Shown here in pieces: positions 55,233-63,964 of a DNA stretch of 64,000 nucleotides (its first letter is position 1; the number at the start of each line of letters is the position of its first letter). The notes beneath the pieces are model-generated. The model did not search any database. It worked only from the letters and a program-made list of their open reading frames with translations, and was not told the origin of the DNA. Both the position numbers and the translations under genes were made by a program. This DNA is from JAJYBV01 sp021812265 (GTDB taxonomy: Bacteria > Chloroflexota > Ktedonobacteria > Ktedonobacterales > JACDGC01), in NCBI GenBank assembly GCA_027459525.1, contig DAIDIC010000198.1, positions 69,056-133,055 on the forward strand, in the 5' to 3' direction.

Positions 55233-57000
55233 AAGTTTTTTTAACCGTCCATTCATGATAGCCATTAGTCAGCGGAAAACGTCTATCCCGCCCAAAGGCG
55301 CGCCGAGTCACTTTTACTCCGGGGGGAGCCTGCCGGCGTTTATATTCATTTTTATCTGTCAGTTGCACTGCGCGGCGGGCATAGTGTTCATCAAACCCCA
55401 AGTTAATAATTTCTTCTAAACCAATGTCATCTTCAATATACGCCTGAAGAATAGGATCTAATATTTCATAGGGCGGTAAAGAATCGGTGTCGCGTTGATC
55501 TGGCCGTAATTCCGCCGACGGAGCTTTTTCAATTGATGCGCGCGGAATTAAATCAAATCCCGCGCGAGCGTTGCGGAACAGCGCCAGCCGATACACCTGT
55601 GTTTTCCATACATCTTTTAATACCGCAAAACCGCCGGCCATATCACCATATAACGTCGCATATCCTACGGACATTTCCGATTTATTTCCGGTGGTTAACA
55701 CCAGCCAGTTCAGCGCGTTAGACAACGCCATCAGCGTTATTCCGCGTGACCGCGCCTGTATATTTTCATACGTCAGCCCAAATACTAATTCACCTAAAGG
55801 CTCTTTTAGCGTAGCGGCAACTACATCTACTATCGGCTGAATTGGCAGTGTATACGTTTGTATTCCCAAATTTTTCGCTAGCTGCGCCGCATCCGTCAGG
55901 CTGCCTTCCGATGAATATTGCGACGGCAGCAGCACACCATGTGTATGTTCTGCGCCCAGCGCGTCGGCGGCAATAACCGCTGTCAGAGCAGAATCGATTC
56001 CACCCGATACCCCAATAACCACATCATGAAAGCCATTTTTTTGCACATAGTCGCGCACACCCAGTTTCAGCGCTTCATATATTTCTTCATCTGCGTCTAT
56101 ATGCGGCGCAATATGTGAAACCAGTTTTGCGCTGGTGTCAATTGGGGTATACGCAACAGGAACATGAATAATATGCGGTGTTTGTTCCATATGCGCTTGC
56201 CGTAAGCGAGGATCTCGCAACCGTTGGCGAAACGCGCCTTCAAGCGGCAAATCTGCTATAAGCAAATCTTCTGTAAACACCGGAGACCTCGCTATAACTG
56301 CGCCGGTTTCGCTAAAAATGCAGCTGCCGCCATCAAAAACCAGTTCATCCTGCCCGCCGATCATATTAACATACGCCAATAAAGCGCCCGTATCGCCGGC
56401 GCGGGTTGCCAGCATACGTTCGCGTTCAACCCATTTTTGTGTATGGTATGGTGAAGCGCTGATGTTAATCAGCAGGTCGGCGCCAGCGTATCCCTGTATA
56501 GTAGCGGGACCGGCAGAATACCAAATATCTTCGCAGATGCTTACACCTATCAGAGCAGAATGAAATTGAATTAAAAATGTGGAGTTTCCCTGTTGAAAAT
56601 AGCGATTTTCATCAAACACCCCATAATTGGGCAGGTATTGTTTTTGATATGTGGCTATCAGCTCGCCATTATGCAAAATTGCCGCAGAGTTAAACAGCAC
56701 TGCGCGGCGCTCAATAAATCCAACAATAACCAGCATTGATGGAAAACGGCGGGTTTCTTCGGCAATATGCAGCAACGCAGTTTGCGTTTCAGCAATAAAT
56801 TTTGGGCGAAGCAATAAATCTTCGGGAGGATAACCGGTAAGCGCAAGTTCGGGAAAGGCTAAAACATGTGCGCCGCTGCTCCCAGCCTGATAAATAGCGC
56901 TTGCAATTTGAGAAGCGTTATACTGCAAATCGCCAACACGCGCATTCAACTGGCTTAATGCCAGTCGTATCGGATCTTTGGGTTGAGCGTTAACAGACAT
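55222..57000 (-). CDS. nadE: Glutamine-dependent NAD+ synthetase
   Basis: This 592-residue, two-domain enzyme has an N-terminal nitrilase-type glutaminase whose Glu, Lys and Cys lie in VLAFPELALTGYPPEDLL, YQKQYLPNYGVFDENRYF and GVSICEDIWYS. The C-terminal synthetase has the pyrophosphatase loop VIGVSGGIDSALTAV and GNKSEMSVGYATLYGDMAGGFAVLKD. The ATG at 57000 fits the family start; the frame continues to 57120 but that part is not family-like. The ribosome binding site is weak. prs overlaps its 3' end. Confidence 0.95.
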   Translation of the reverse strand: MSVNAQPKDPIRLALSQLNARVGDLQYNASQIASAIYQAGSSGAHVLAFPELALTGYPPEDLLLRPKFIAETQTALLHIAEETRRFPSMLVIVGFIERRAVLFNSAAILHNGELIATYQKQYLPNYGVFDENRYFQQGNSTFLIQFHSALIGVSICEDIWYSAGPATIQGYAGADLLINISASPYHTQKWVERERMLATRAGDTGALLAYVNMIGGQDELVFDGGSCIFSETGAVIARSPVFTEDLLIADLPLEGAFRQRLRDPRLRQAHMEQTPHIIHVPVAYTPIDTSAKLVSHIAPHIDADEEIYEALKLGVRDYVQKNGFHDVVIGVSGGIDSALTAVIAADALGAEHTHGVLLPSQYSSEGSLTDAAQLAKNLGIQTYTLPIQPIVDVVAATLKEPLGELVFGLTYENIQARSRGITLMALSNALNWLVLTTGNKSEMSVGYATLYGDMAGGFAVLKDVWKTQVYRLALFRNARAGFDLIPRASIEKAPSAELRPDQRDTDSLPPYEILDPILQAYIEDDIGLEEIINLGFDEHYARRAVQLTDKNEYKRRQAPPGVKVTRRAFGRDRRFPLTNGYHEWTVKKTYDQ

Positions 57001-57234
57001 ATGGAAGTAAATATACCTTTCTATTTTAGAATACCACATCTGCAAATCGAATGCCGACGCCTTGGTTTCCGTAAATTTCCTGCGATTTGCCGCCAATGAA
57101 CGATGCAAACGCCGAAGCAAACGAAAACCATTCGCTTTTTATCGCTTACATGTATGCAATGACGTTGCGCGAAAAAAGTGAGGATTGACGTATCCCCAAA
57201 ATCTCTTTGGTCCGAAAAAAACATCAAATTATAT

Positions 57235-57268
57235 AAAAAAACGCCGTTCATCGTTTATATGAACGGCG
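57235..57268 (-). terminator. Rho-independent terminator of the glutaredoxin gene
   Basis: On the minus strand CGCCGTTCA and TGAACGGCG form a perfect 9-bp stem with a nine-base loop followed by TTTTTTT, about 20 bases after the stop. Confidence 0.85.
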
Positions 57269-57287
57269 GCTTTTGCGCTGCGTAGAC

Positions 57288-57593
57288 TTAGTGAGCTTTT
57301 TGTGAATCAGGGGTAGAAATACCCAATGATTTTTCTACCTGCACCGCCAACTGCGTATTCGATGGCTCAACTAATATTGCTCCGTCTGGGAACACAATTG
57401 TCGGAACGGTTTGACTGCCGTTATTTATCTGAACAACATAATGCAGTCCTTCTTCATTTTCTTCAATATTCACATCTTTAAACGGCACATTATTTTCGTT
57501 TAACCAGCGTTTCGATCTGCGGCAATCTCCACACCATGTGGTGCTATACATAATAATTGTCTTATCCATTGCGGCCTCTGTTTCAATATTCAT
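57288..57593 (-). CDS. Glutaredoxin/mycoredoxin-like thiol oxidoreductase
   Basis: This 101-residue thioredoxin-fold protein has the active site CGDC in IIMYSTTWCGDCRRSKRWL and the cis-Pro loop TVPTIVF. CGDC with following basic residues is like mycoredoxin/NrdH-type glutaredoxins. Two starts have good binding sites: AAGGA before the ATG at 57593 and AGAGG before an internal ATG at 57569; I keep the longer. It is a single-gene unit ended by a strong terminator. Likely role: reduction of mixed disulfides in the cytosol. Confidence 0.88.
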   Translation of the reverse strand: MNIETEAAMDKTIIMYSTTWCGDCRRSKRWLNENNVPFKDVNIEENEEGLHYVVQINNGSQTVPTIVFPDGAILVEPSNTQLAVQVEKSLGISTPDSQKAH

Positions 57594-57748
57594 GATAATT
57601 TCCTTTAAGACAGCAAAAAGAAAATACTTATTGGAGTGTTTCCAGCAAAAACCATTATCTCAAACTATCCATAAGGAAAGATAAAGTGTTATAACTTTCT
57701 CTTATGTACTGTAGCGCAACCGAACAATTTCCTTCAACTATAGTTGTT

Positions 57749-58396
57749 TCAACGGCGCAAAGCGGCCGGACCTGAAACAGCCGGACAGCCGGCAGAATAA
57801 AATCGCCATTGCAGTTCTTGTCCGCTGGAAACGCCAATTCTGGACGATGTGTGTATCGTTGCCTTATCAACCGGATAATGCTCTGATGGGCCGCTAATCC
57901 ATAAAGCGTTTCCGCGCAGATCGGCCATATTATCGGCGCGGGTAAGAGCAAACGCCATGCACAGCCTGCCCGGTCCAGCCGCCATATTTAGCTGCGGAGT
58001 TGCAAGTCCCCGGCGCGCCGCCATAATTTCCTGCCCATAAATTGGGTAAGCGGCGCGAATCAACACAGCCGCGCTCACTCCCTCCGGCTCACACACAACA
58101 TTAAAGCAGTGATACATGCCATACGTAAAATAAATATACGCTGTGCCCGGCAACCCAAACATTGCCGCTCTTTTTTTTGACGGGCGCCGGTAATTATGGC
58201 TGGCTGGGTCTACCGCCGAAATATACGCCTCGGTTTCTACAATAACACCGCCGGTAACTTCATTACCCAACTGGCGCCAAAGCGTTGCGCCGATAAGCGA
58301 TTGCGCTAATTCTAATGTTGGCTGAAGAAAAAAAGCCTTATCTGCTGGTTTAGGAATATTTTTGTTATCCAACAATCTAATCCTCGGGAGGTTCAT
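57749..58396 (-). CDS. 3-methyladenine DNA glycosylase (AAG/MPG family)
   Basis: This 215-residue repair enzyme removes alkylated and deaminated purines. Signatures: the catalytic VIVETEAYISAVDPASH, GTAYIYFTYGMYHCFNVV, and AAGPGRLCMAFAL. Length is normal for bacterial members. Its start overlaps the 3' end of a 52-codon membrane gene by 20 bases, so the two are probably translated from one message. Confidence 0.93.
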   Translation of the reverse strand: MNLPRIRLLDNKNIPKPADKAFFLQPTLELAQSLIGATLWRQLGNEVTGGVIVETEAYISAVDPASHNYRRPSKKRAAMFGLPGTAYIYFTYGMYHCFNVVCEPEGVSAAVLIRAAYPIYGQEIMAARRGLATPQLNMAAGPGRLCMAFALTRADNMADLRGNALWISGPSEHYPVDKATIHTSSRIGVSSGQELQWRFYSAGCPAVSGPAALRR

Positions 58397-58535
58397 TTTT
58401 GCGCGCTTGAATATTTACATACAGCGCAAAGCCTAAAAAGGTAAAAGAAAGAATTGCAACCGAAACAAGCCCAAAAAATACGACAAAGCTATGCGCCGGA
58501 GCAGTCTGTGTTAACACAGGCAAAATTATTCGCAT
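58377..58535 (-). CDS. 52-residue single-TM small protein
   Basis: The ATG at 58535 has AAAGG 10 bases upstream and the frame reads MRIILPVLTQTAPAHS, then one long hydrophobic helix (about 17-41) and a charged tail (QARKNEPPED) to a TAG at 58379-58377. It overlaps the glycosylase start by 20 bases in another frame. The size and helix resemble small membrane adaptor proteins; the family is unrecognised. It is the only sizeable unclaimed frame in this gap with a plausible start signal. Confidence 0.6.
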   Translation of the reverse strand: MRIILPVLTQTAPAHSFVVFFGLVSVAILSFTFLGFALYVNIQARKNEPPED

Positions 58536-58650
58536 ATTCGCTATACCTTTCTTTTTAGCAAGACCTTTTCCCTAAACAAACGGAAAAATAACCGGCAATA
58601 AACACGTATAGTTACTGCGCCCCAAAAAACGCTAACAAAAACATTATATC

Positions 58651-58785
58651 AGGACTTTCGCTGCAGCGGGGAAAATCGGGGATATACAAGGGGAGCCGCC
58701 CCGTGTACGGGATTCTGGGGTGTCCCCAGGCCTCCCTTTGTTGCAGATACGAGAACCATGTGTTTTTCTTTCAAGCGAAAGTCCT
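58651..58785 (+). repeat. Dispersed inverted-terminus repeat, copy D
   Basis: This 135-bp copy has perfect ends AGGACTTTCG/CGAAAGTCCT. The left flank is ATTATATC, and ATTATATC follows one base after the right end, which looks like a target site duplication. The interior has AGGGGAGCCGCCCC and CTGGGGTGTCCCCAG hairpins. It is nearly identical to copy A read in reverse. Confidence 0.88.
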
Positions 58786-58903
58786 AATTATATCAGATTT
58801 TGAACAATATTTCAAAAACAGACTATATGGTCAGTAAACAATCTATATTCACTCAGCCAACGTGAAAAAAAATTCCGGCGCGGTGTTGACCTATATGGCG
58901 GCC

Positions 58904-61492
58904 TTATAACTGCGCGTCGGCGGATTCACCGATTTCGGAAATATGCGCAACAGGCATATCCGAATCTTGCAGATGCGGCAGCCGCTTATGGCGAGGCGCA
59001 ACAGGCGCCGCCGCTGCGGCAGGCAGAAATTCATGCAATTCAGATGTATCGGCGTTTAAAAGCGTTAAAGCAATTACCTGAGCGAGATCTTCGACATAAA
59101 TGACTTTTACCGCTTTCAAAGCGTCTGCCGGAATATCTCGCAGATCATGCTGATTTTTAGCGGGCAAAATAAATCTGCGCAAACCTGAGCGATACGCCGC
59201 AAAAAACTTCTCTTTCAAGCCACCCACAGGCAAAATACGGCCGCGAAGAGTAATTTCGCCGGTCATAGCGGCGTCGCACACCACTGGGCGTTTGGTAAGC
59301 GCCGAAATAATTGCTATAGCTATCGGCGTCCCGGCTGATGGACCATCTTTGGGAACCGCATTCATTGGCAAATGAATATGAATATCCGTATGTTCATAAA
59401 AAGTATCGGAAATATTTAATTCAGCGGCATGGCTGCGCACATAAGACAGCGCGGCCTGCGCAGATTCACGCAGTGTTTCCCCTAAAGACCCTGTAAGCTG
59501 GATAACTCCTTTGCCCGGCGCCACAGAAACTTCAATCGGCGTTAAATCTCCGCCGGCGGAAGACCAAGCAACCCCCATGGCAACACCTATTTCGTTTTGT
59601 TTTTCAGCTTCCAACAGCGCATTTTTGGGCGGGCCAAGATATTGCGGCAATTTTTTGGTGTCTACGATAAATTTGACGCGGCTGCCTTCGGCGGTTTTAC
59701 GGGCGATTTTCCGCAAAACAGCGCTCATCTCGCGTTCCAAATTGCGCACGCCTGCCTCATAGGTATACTCGCGAATAATCGCCTGAACAGCGTCATCCTG
59801 AAACACAAGTTTAGCAGGATCCAGACCATGATCTTTAATAATTCTGGGTAAGAGATGTTCGCGAGCAATCAGCAGTTTTTCCTGCTCGGTATATCCCGGA
59901 AGCTCAATAATTTCCATACGGTCCAGCAACGCATGTGGAATGGTGTTCATATTATTGGCGGTTAAGAAAAAGATGACATGAGAAAGATCGTAGGGGACTT
60001 CCAGATAGTGATCGGAAAACATATAATTCTGTTCGGGGTCTAGCACTTCCAGTAAAGCTGAGGAAGGATCGCCGCGGCTGTCCGACGTCAATTTATCGAT
60101 TTCATCGAGCATAAACAGCGGGTTAATCACTCCGGCGCGGCGCATTGTTTGCACAATTCTGCCCGGTAACGCGCCGACATAAGTGCGCCGGTGCCCGCGA
60201 ATTTCTGCTTCATCGTGTACGCCTCCCAAAGAAAGCCGCACAAACACACGGCCAAGCGCGTCAGCAACCGATTTGCCGAGTGATGTTTTGCCTACTCCAG
60301 GCGGCCCAATAAGGCAAATAATTGGGGAGCGTGATTTTGGCGCCAGTTTACGCACAGCAATAAATTCTATCAATCGTTCCTTTACTTTAGCCAGCCCATA
60401 GTGGTTGCGTTCCAAGGCAGATTCCGCAGCTTTAACATCTACATTATCGGTAGTCTGCTTATGCCATGGCAAGGTAATCAGCCAATCTACATAACTGCGC
60501 AGCATAGAATATTCCGGCGCCATAACGGGCATAGATTCCATCCGTTCAATTTCACGCAAGGTGCGCGTATATATATCTTCCGGCATCTGCGCTGCGGCTG
60601 CTGCGACGCGCAGTTGGCCATATTCTCCCTGATTGGGATCGGTTTCGGCTAATTCACGCTGCAATACCCGAATTTGTTCGCGAAGCAAATATTCCCGCTG
60701 GCCGCGATCCATCTCTTGCTGCACTTTTTGCTGCGACTGCTGCTCCATTTCGGCGACATCTACTTCACGGCGCAAATATTCTATGAGGCGTTCCAACCGT
60801 TCTTCGGGGTTAAACAGTTCCAGCATATCTTGCTGATCTTCAACCGCAAGATTAATCATAGGGACCACTTTATCACAAAATGCGCCGGGATCTTTTTCTT
60901 TCATGATATCAATTTCCCCATCTTGGTCAATCGGCAAGCCGTGAGACAGTAAAACGGAAAACAATTTTTTTGCGTGGCGCATGAAAAAGATAGCTTTTGT
61001 TGTTTTTGCGTCAGCAGGTAATTCAACATGCGCCGAAACCAGCCATATTGAAGAAGATCGGGTAATTTTTGTAATCGTTGCGCGCTGCAAGCCACGCAGA
61101 ATAACCATCGGCCTGCTAGGTTCCATAAGAGTTTTAATATTAATCGCTTCAAAATCAATAGAATTCAGATGCACCGAATCAATAACAGCTATCGTGCCGG
61201 TCTGGTAAAAAAGGTCGGTTTCGCCGTCACTGTTGGATCGCAGTTGTGCAGGTTTTACTGCGGTGGCAAACACAAGCCCATTTGTTTTATTAATGGCGTA
61301 TTCAACGGCGTTTTGGATAGATTGATTTAGCTCCAACCTTGCTGTATTACCGGGAAACAAGGCGATATCTTGCAAAGAAGCAACTACAAATTGACTGTTT
61401 TCAGTAATACGCATATCAGCCGCGGCATATTTTGCTTTTGCGCGGTTTTTGCGCAATTTGCTGCGGCTGCTGCTATCAAATGAGTGATTCAT
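58904..61492 (-). CDS. lon: ATP-dependent protease Lon
   Basis: This 862-residue AAA+ protease has an N-terminal LonN domain (about 36-240), a coiled segment, an AAA+ module with Walker A GPPGVGKTSLGKS and a Walker B (PLFMLDEIDK), and a C-terminal Ser-Lys protease with S719 in KDGPSAGT and K762 in GGLKEK. The basic N-terminal 25 residues and acidic C-terminal tail (about 840-862) are extras. AGGAGG lies about 15 bases before the ATG, a long spacing. It degrades misfolded and regulatory proteins in the cytosol. No CIRCE element was found upstream. Confidence 0.96.
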   Translation of the reverse strand: MNHSFDSSSRSKLRKNRAKAKYAAADMRITENSQFVVASLQDIALFPGNTARLELNQSIQNAVEYAINKTNGLVFATAVKPAQLRSNSDGETDLFYQTGTIAVIDSVHLNSIDFEAINIKTLMEPSRPMVILRGLQRATITKITRSSSIWLVSAHVELPADAKTTKAIFFMRHAKKLFSVLLSHGLPIDQDGEIDIMKEKDPGAFCDKVVPMINLAVEDQQDMLELFNPEERLERLIEYLRREVDVAEMEQQSQQKVQQEMDRGQREYLLREQIRVLQRELAETDPNQGEYGQLRVAAAAAQMPEDIYTRTLREIERMESMPVMAPEYSMLRSYVDWLITLPWHKQTTDNVDVKAAESALERNHYGLAKVKERLIEFIAVRKLAPKSRSPIICLIGPPGVGKTSLGKSVADALGRVFVRLSLGGVHDEAEIRGHRRTYVGALPGRIVQTMRRAGVINPLFMLDEIDKLTSDSRGDPSSALLEVLDPEQNYMFSDHYLEVPYDLSHVIFFLTANNMNTIPHALLDRMEIIELPGYTEQEKLLIAREHLLPRIIKDHGLDPAKLVFQDDAVQAIIREYTYEAGVRNLEREMSAVLRKIARKTAEGSRVKFIVDTKKLPQYLGPPKNALLEAEKQNEIGVAMGVAWSSAGGDLTPIEVSVAPGKGVIQLTGSLGETLRESAQAALSYVRSHAAELNISDTFYEHTDIHIHLPMNAVPKDGPSAGTPIAIAIISALTKRPVVCDAAMTGEITLRGRILPVGGLKEKFFAAYRSGLRRFILPAKNQHDLRDIPADALKAVKVIYVEDLAQVIALTLLNADTSELHEFLPAAAAAPVAPRHKRLPHLQDSDMPVAHISEIGESADAQL

Positions 61493-62136
61493 GTAAGTTT
61501 GAGGGCCTCCTGAATTTTTGGGGAGGGCATTTCCAGATACTGTTTGATATATGCGCTGAAAACGAGAATATAGTTATAGTTCTTTTATGTAGCTGCCATC
61601 TTCCATTGCAAACAGATATGTTTAAGAACTAAAGATTAAGATCCCAAAAATTCTCTTCTAAAAAATAAATATAAGCATTTTTTATTATTGTACCATATTT
61701 CAAAAAAATAACCATATGTTTTCACTGATACATTCCGCGTTTTGCCTTATTATGAATTACGATTTTGTTTTGTATATAGTACTAATATACCATTTATTAT
61801 TAGCCAATAAGTCACATATACTCTCTACTAAACTTTAGAGTATCTTTTTTCGTCATACACTATAGAGTATTGGGTTATTAGGGTCGGCAATTTCTTCCAA
61901 AATCAGATTCAGCCGCAAAACTGAATCATTTGGACAAGAAAATAATGCCCAGCGTCATACTGCAATACGGCGTTACAAACTGCCCTTTACTATTCTTTAA
62001 TTTTTGCTATAATTGCTAAGAAAGTCGGCAATAAAATTGCCATGTAACAGTTTGCATTATGCAAATCTGCCGTATTCATTTAGTTTATTTTTATTTTTAT
62101 CGCCAGGCAGAAATCTGTTCACAGGAGGGAATCTCT
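61493..62136. other. Divergent intergenic region between lon and the PAS kinase
   Basis: About 640 AT-rich bases. Near 61818-61873 the heptamer ATACTCT/AGAGTAT occurs three times: an inverted pair (61818-61843) followed by TTTTTT, and a third AGAGTAT at 61863-61869. On the minus strand two are direct repeats ATACTCTATAGT and ATACTCTAAAGT, possibly regulator sites for lon. A perfect 6-bp hairpin GGCAAT/ATTGCC lies at 62027-62041 in the kinase leader. Confidence 0.5.
61986..62013 (+). promoter_or_regulatory. Promoter of the PAS kinase gene
   Basis: TTTACT and TATAAT (62008-62013) are 16 bases apart, with TGC directly before the -10 (extended -10). It lies about 125 bases before the gene start. 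Confidence 0.6.
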
Positions 62137-63810
62137 ATGTTTGAAGGCAGCGCTTGCGAAGAATTGCGCATCGATTGTTCTGAAAGCGTTCATCAACAGT
62201 CTGATACTGTTTCTCTATCTATATTTGATACTATTGTCAGCAGACAAAATACCCTTGCTGTTGTTATTGTTGCGGCGCAGCCACCATACCTGACCAAAAG
62301 CGCCTCAGAGTATTTTGCCCGATGGACCGGCCAAACTCATGATTCTATTGTGTCCAAGCCGTTGTGCGAACTTATTCCCATTTCTGAAACATATATCACC
62401 GATCTGCTCACAAACTCTTTTCATTCCTCCGGCGTACAAACCGGTGAGCCAATAGAATATCTATGGAATGATGGCGCCCAGCGAATTACCACACTGCTTG
62501 TTATTCCCATGTATTCTGCGTATCTCAGTGTTATGGATCATTTTGTGATTGGTTTTTACGAGAATAAGATCATTCAACTTGAAAAAACCGAAAGGAATCA
62601 GCCGACATTGGAAAAAGTAATGGATTCGATTAATTTTATTCCGATTCCCTTATGGGTGTATGACGCAAACGGTATGCTAAAAGCGGTAAATTCCGCCACA
62701 CTAACGATGTTTCAGTTTGAAACATTTGAAAAATTAACCGAAGTCATTGGAAAAACATTAACCGAACATATCGAATCTCTCCAGCCGCGCATAACTTCAC
62801 CATCCACAATTGCCCAGATAGAAGAAACAAATATTTCCACTAGAGCTTTTGAAAAAATTGTTACCTCCGGCGCCGGAACCGACTGGCTTTCCGATCAACG
62901 CAGGGAATTATCACAACCCGCCGCCCAATCAGATTTGGTTATTTCTCGCGCGCTGCGCGGCAAACAAACAATAGAGCAATTTTTAAGCTTCGCGCTGCCA
63001 AACAGCGCAACCGAAGTTATTGTTAAAGCCAACGCCAATGTCATTTACAATCCTTGGAATGAAATTATTGGCGCCATTTTTATTACTATTGATATTACGG
63101 AAGATATTCTGAAACAAGGGCAGCGCGACGCCATTTTAGCGATAACCGGCCACGACTTGCGCAACCCCTTAACCCCTATTAAAATGCGTTTGCAGCGATT
63201 ACAGAAACAATTACAGGAATCGGGCGCTAATGATGAAATGCTGCAGGAAATTAATATTATTGAAATGCAACTGCGCCGCATTGAAGAAGTCGCCAATGAT
63301 TTAGACGCAATCGCCGGTTCTGCCGGCAATGAATCGCCTTTGGCTGCCTGCAGTTTAACAGGCATTTGCGCCGGGGTTGCCGAAACCCAAATGAAGCGCA
63401 CACCCGGCGTTAAAGTTGTAGTGCAAACAAACCGCGAATTGATTATGGGCAGTTGGGCCAAACGTCATTTAGAACGTATTATTGCTATGCTTGTCGCCAG
63501 CGCCGCGCGAAGATCCAACGGAAAAAACGTTACTATCCGGCTGCGCGCGCAAAAACATCGCGTTCGTATCGATATCATTGATAAAGGCGCGCCGTTTACC
63601 AATGAACAGCTCGAGCAATTGGCCATTATCTTAAGCAGAGGCGGAGCCGCCCTAGCCGCAGGCAACGGCATTGATATGGATTATTCTCTCATTCAAACTC
63701 TGCTCGGCCTTTATAAGGCTCGGCTTACCGTTGCGCCTAACGGGAAATCCGGCGCGGTGTTCACATTCGCATTGCCATGGATCGATGAAATTGAATTCGA
63801 TGGTTTTTAA
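62137..63810 (+). CDS. PAS-domain histidine kinase with eroded ATPase domain
   Basis: This protein has 557 residues. It has an N-terminal PAS-like region (about 20-140), a second PAS (about 165-330), and a HisKA domain with H339 in ITGHDLRNPLTPIK. The HATPase-like region has DKGAPF for the G1 box, but the N-box position reads HLERIIAMLVASAARR without the Mg-binding Asn, and the G2 loop reads AGNGIDMDYSLIQ. Autophosphorylation may be weak or absent. The ATG at 62137 has AGGAGG upstream; the longer frame to 62059 is unlikely. No partner response regulator is nearby. Confidence 0.82.
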   Translation: MFEGSACEELRIDCSESVHQQSDTVSLSIFDTIVSRQNTLAVVIVAAQPPYLTKSASEYFARWTGQTHDSIVSKPLCELIPISETYITDLLTNSFHSSGVQTGEPIEYLWNDGAQRITTLLVIPMYSAYLSVMDHFVIGFYENKIIQLEKTERNQPTLEKVMDSINFIPIPLWVYDANGMLKAVNSATLTMFQFETFEKLTEVIGKTLTEHIESLQPRITSPSTIAQIEETNISTRAFEKIVTSGAGTDWLSDQRRELSQPAAQSDLVISRALRGKQTIEQFLSFALPNSATEVIVKANANVIYNPWNEIIGAIFITIDITEDILKQGQRDAILAITGHDLRNPLTPIKMRLQRLQKQLQESGANDEMLQEINIIEMQLRRIEEVANDLDAIAGSAGNESPLAACSLTGICAGVAETQMKRTPGVKVVVQTNRELIMGSWAKRHLERIIAMLVASAARRSNGKNVTIRLRAQKHRVRIDIIDKGAPFTNEQLEQLAIILSRGGAALAAGNGIDMDYSLIQTLLGLYKARLTVAPNGKSGAVFTFALPWIDEIEFDGF

Positions 63811-63928
63811 CGTATCTGGCAACATTGCGTGAAACCGACTTTCGCAGCAAGCAGCGATTCAAATCCGGAAGTCAGACGTTGTATACGCAAAAACGATTTT
63901 CGTCTATTTGTATGATGATAAGCTGGAA

Positions 63929-63964
63929 CAAGTCAGTGGCCAAATAAAAATGGCAACTGACTTG
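63929..63964. other. Long hairpin after the PAS kinase
   Basis: CAAGTCAGTGGCCA and TGGCAACTGACTTG pair over 14 positions with one mismatch around an eight-base loop. No T-run follows on either strand, so it is not a standard terminator. It lies about 120 bases after the kinase stop, near the right edge. Confidence 0.5.

Noticed and set aside
57655..57951. 98-codon frame overlapping the 3' end of the DNA glycosylase
   Set aside because: It is in another frame of an intact conserved gene and lacks a start signal.
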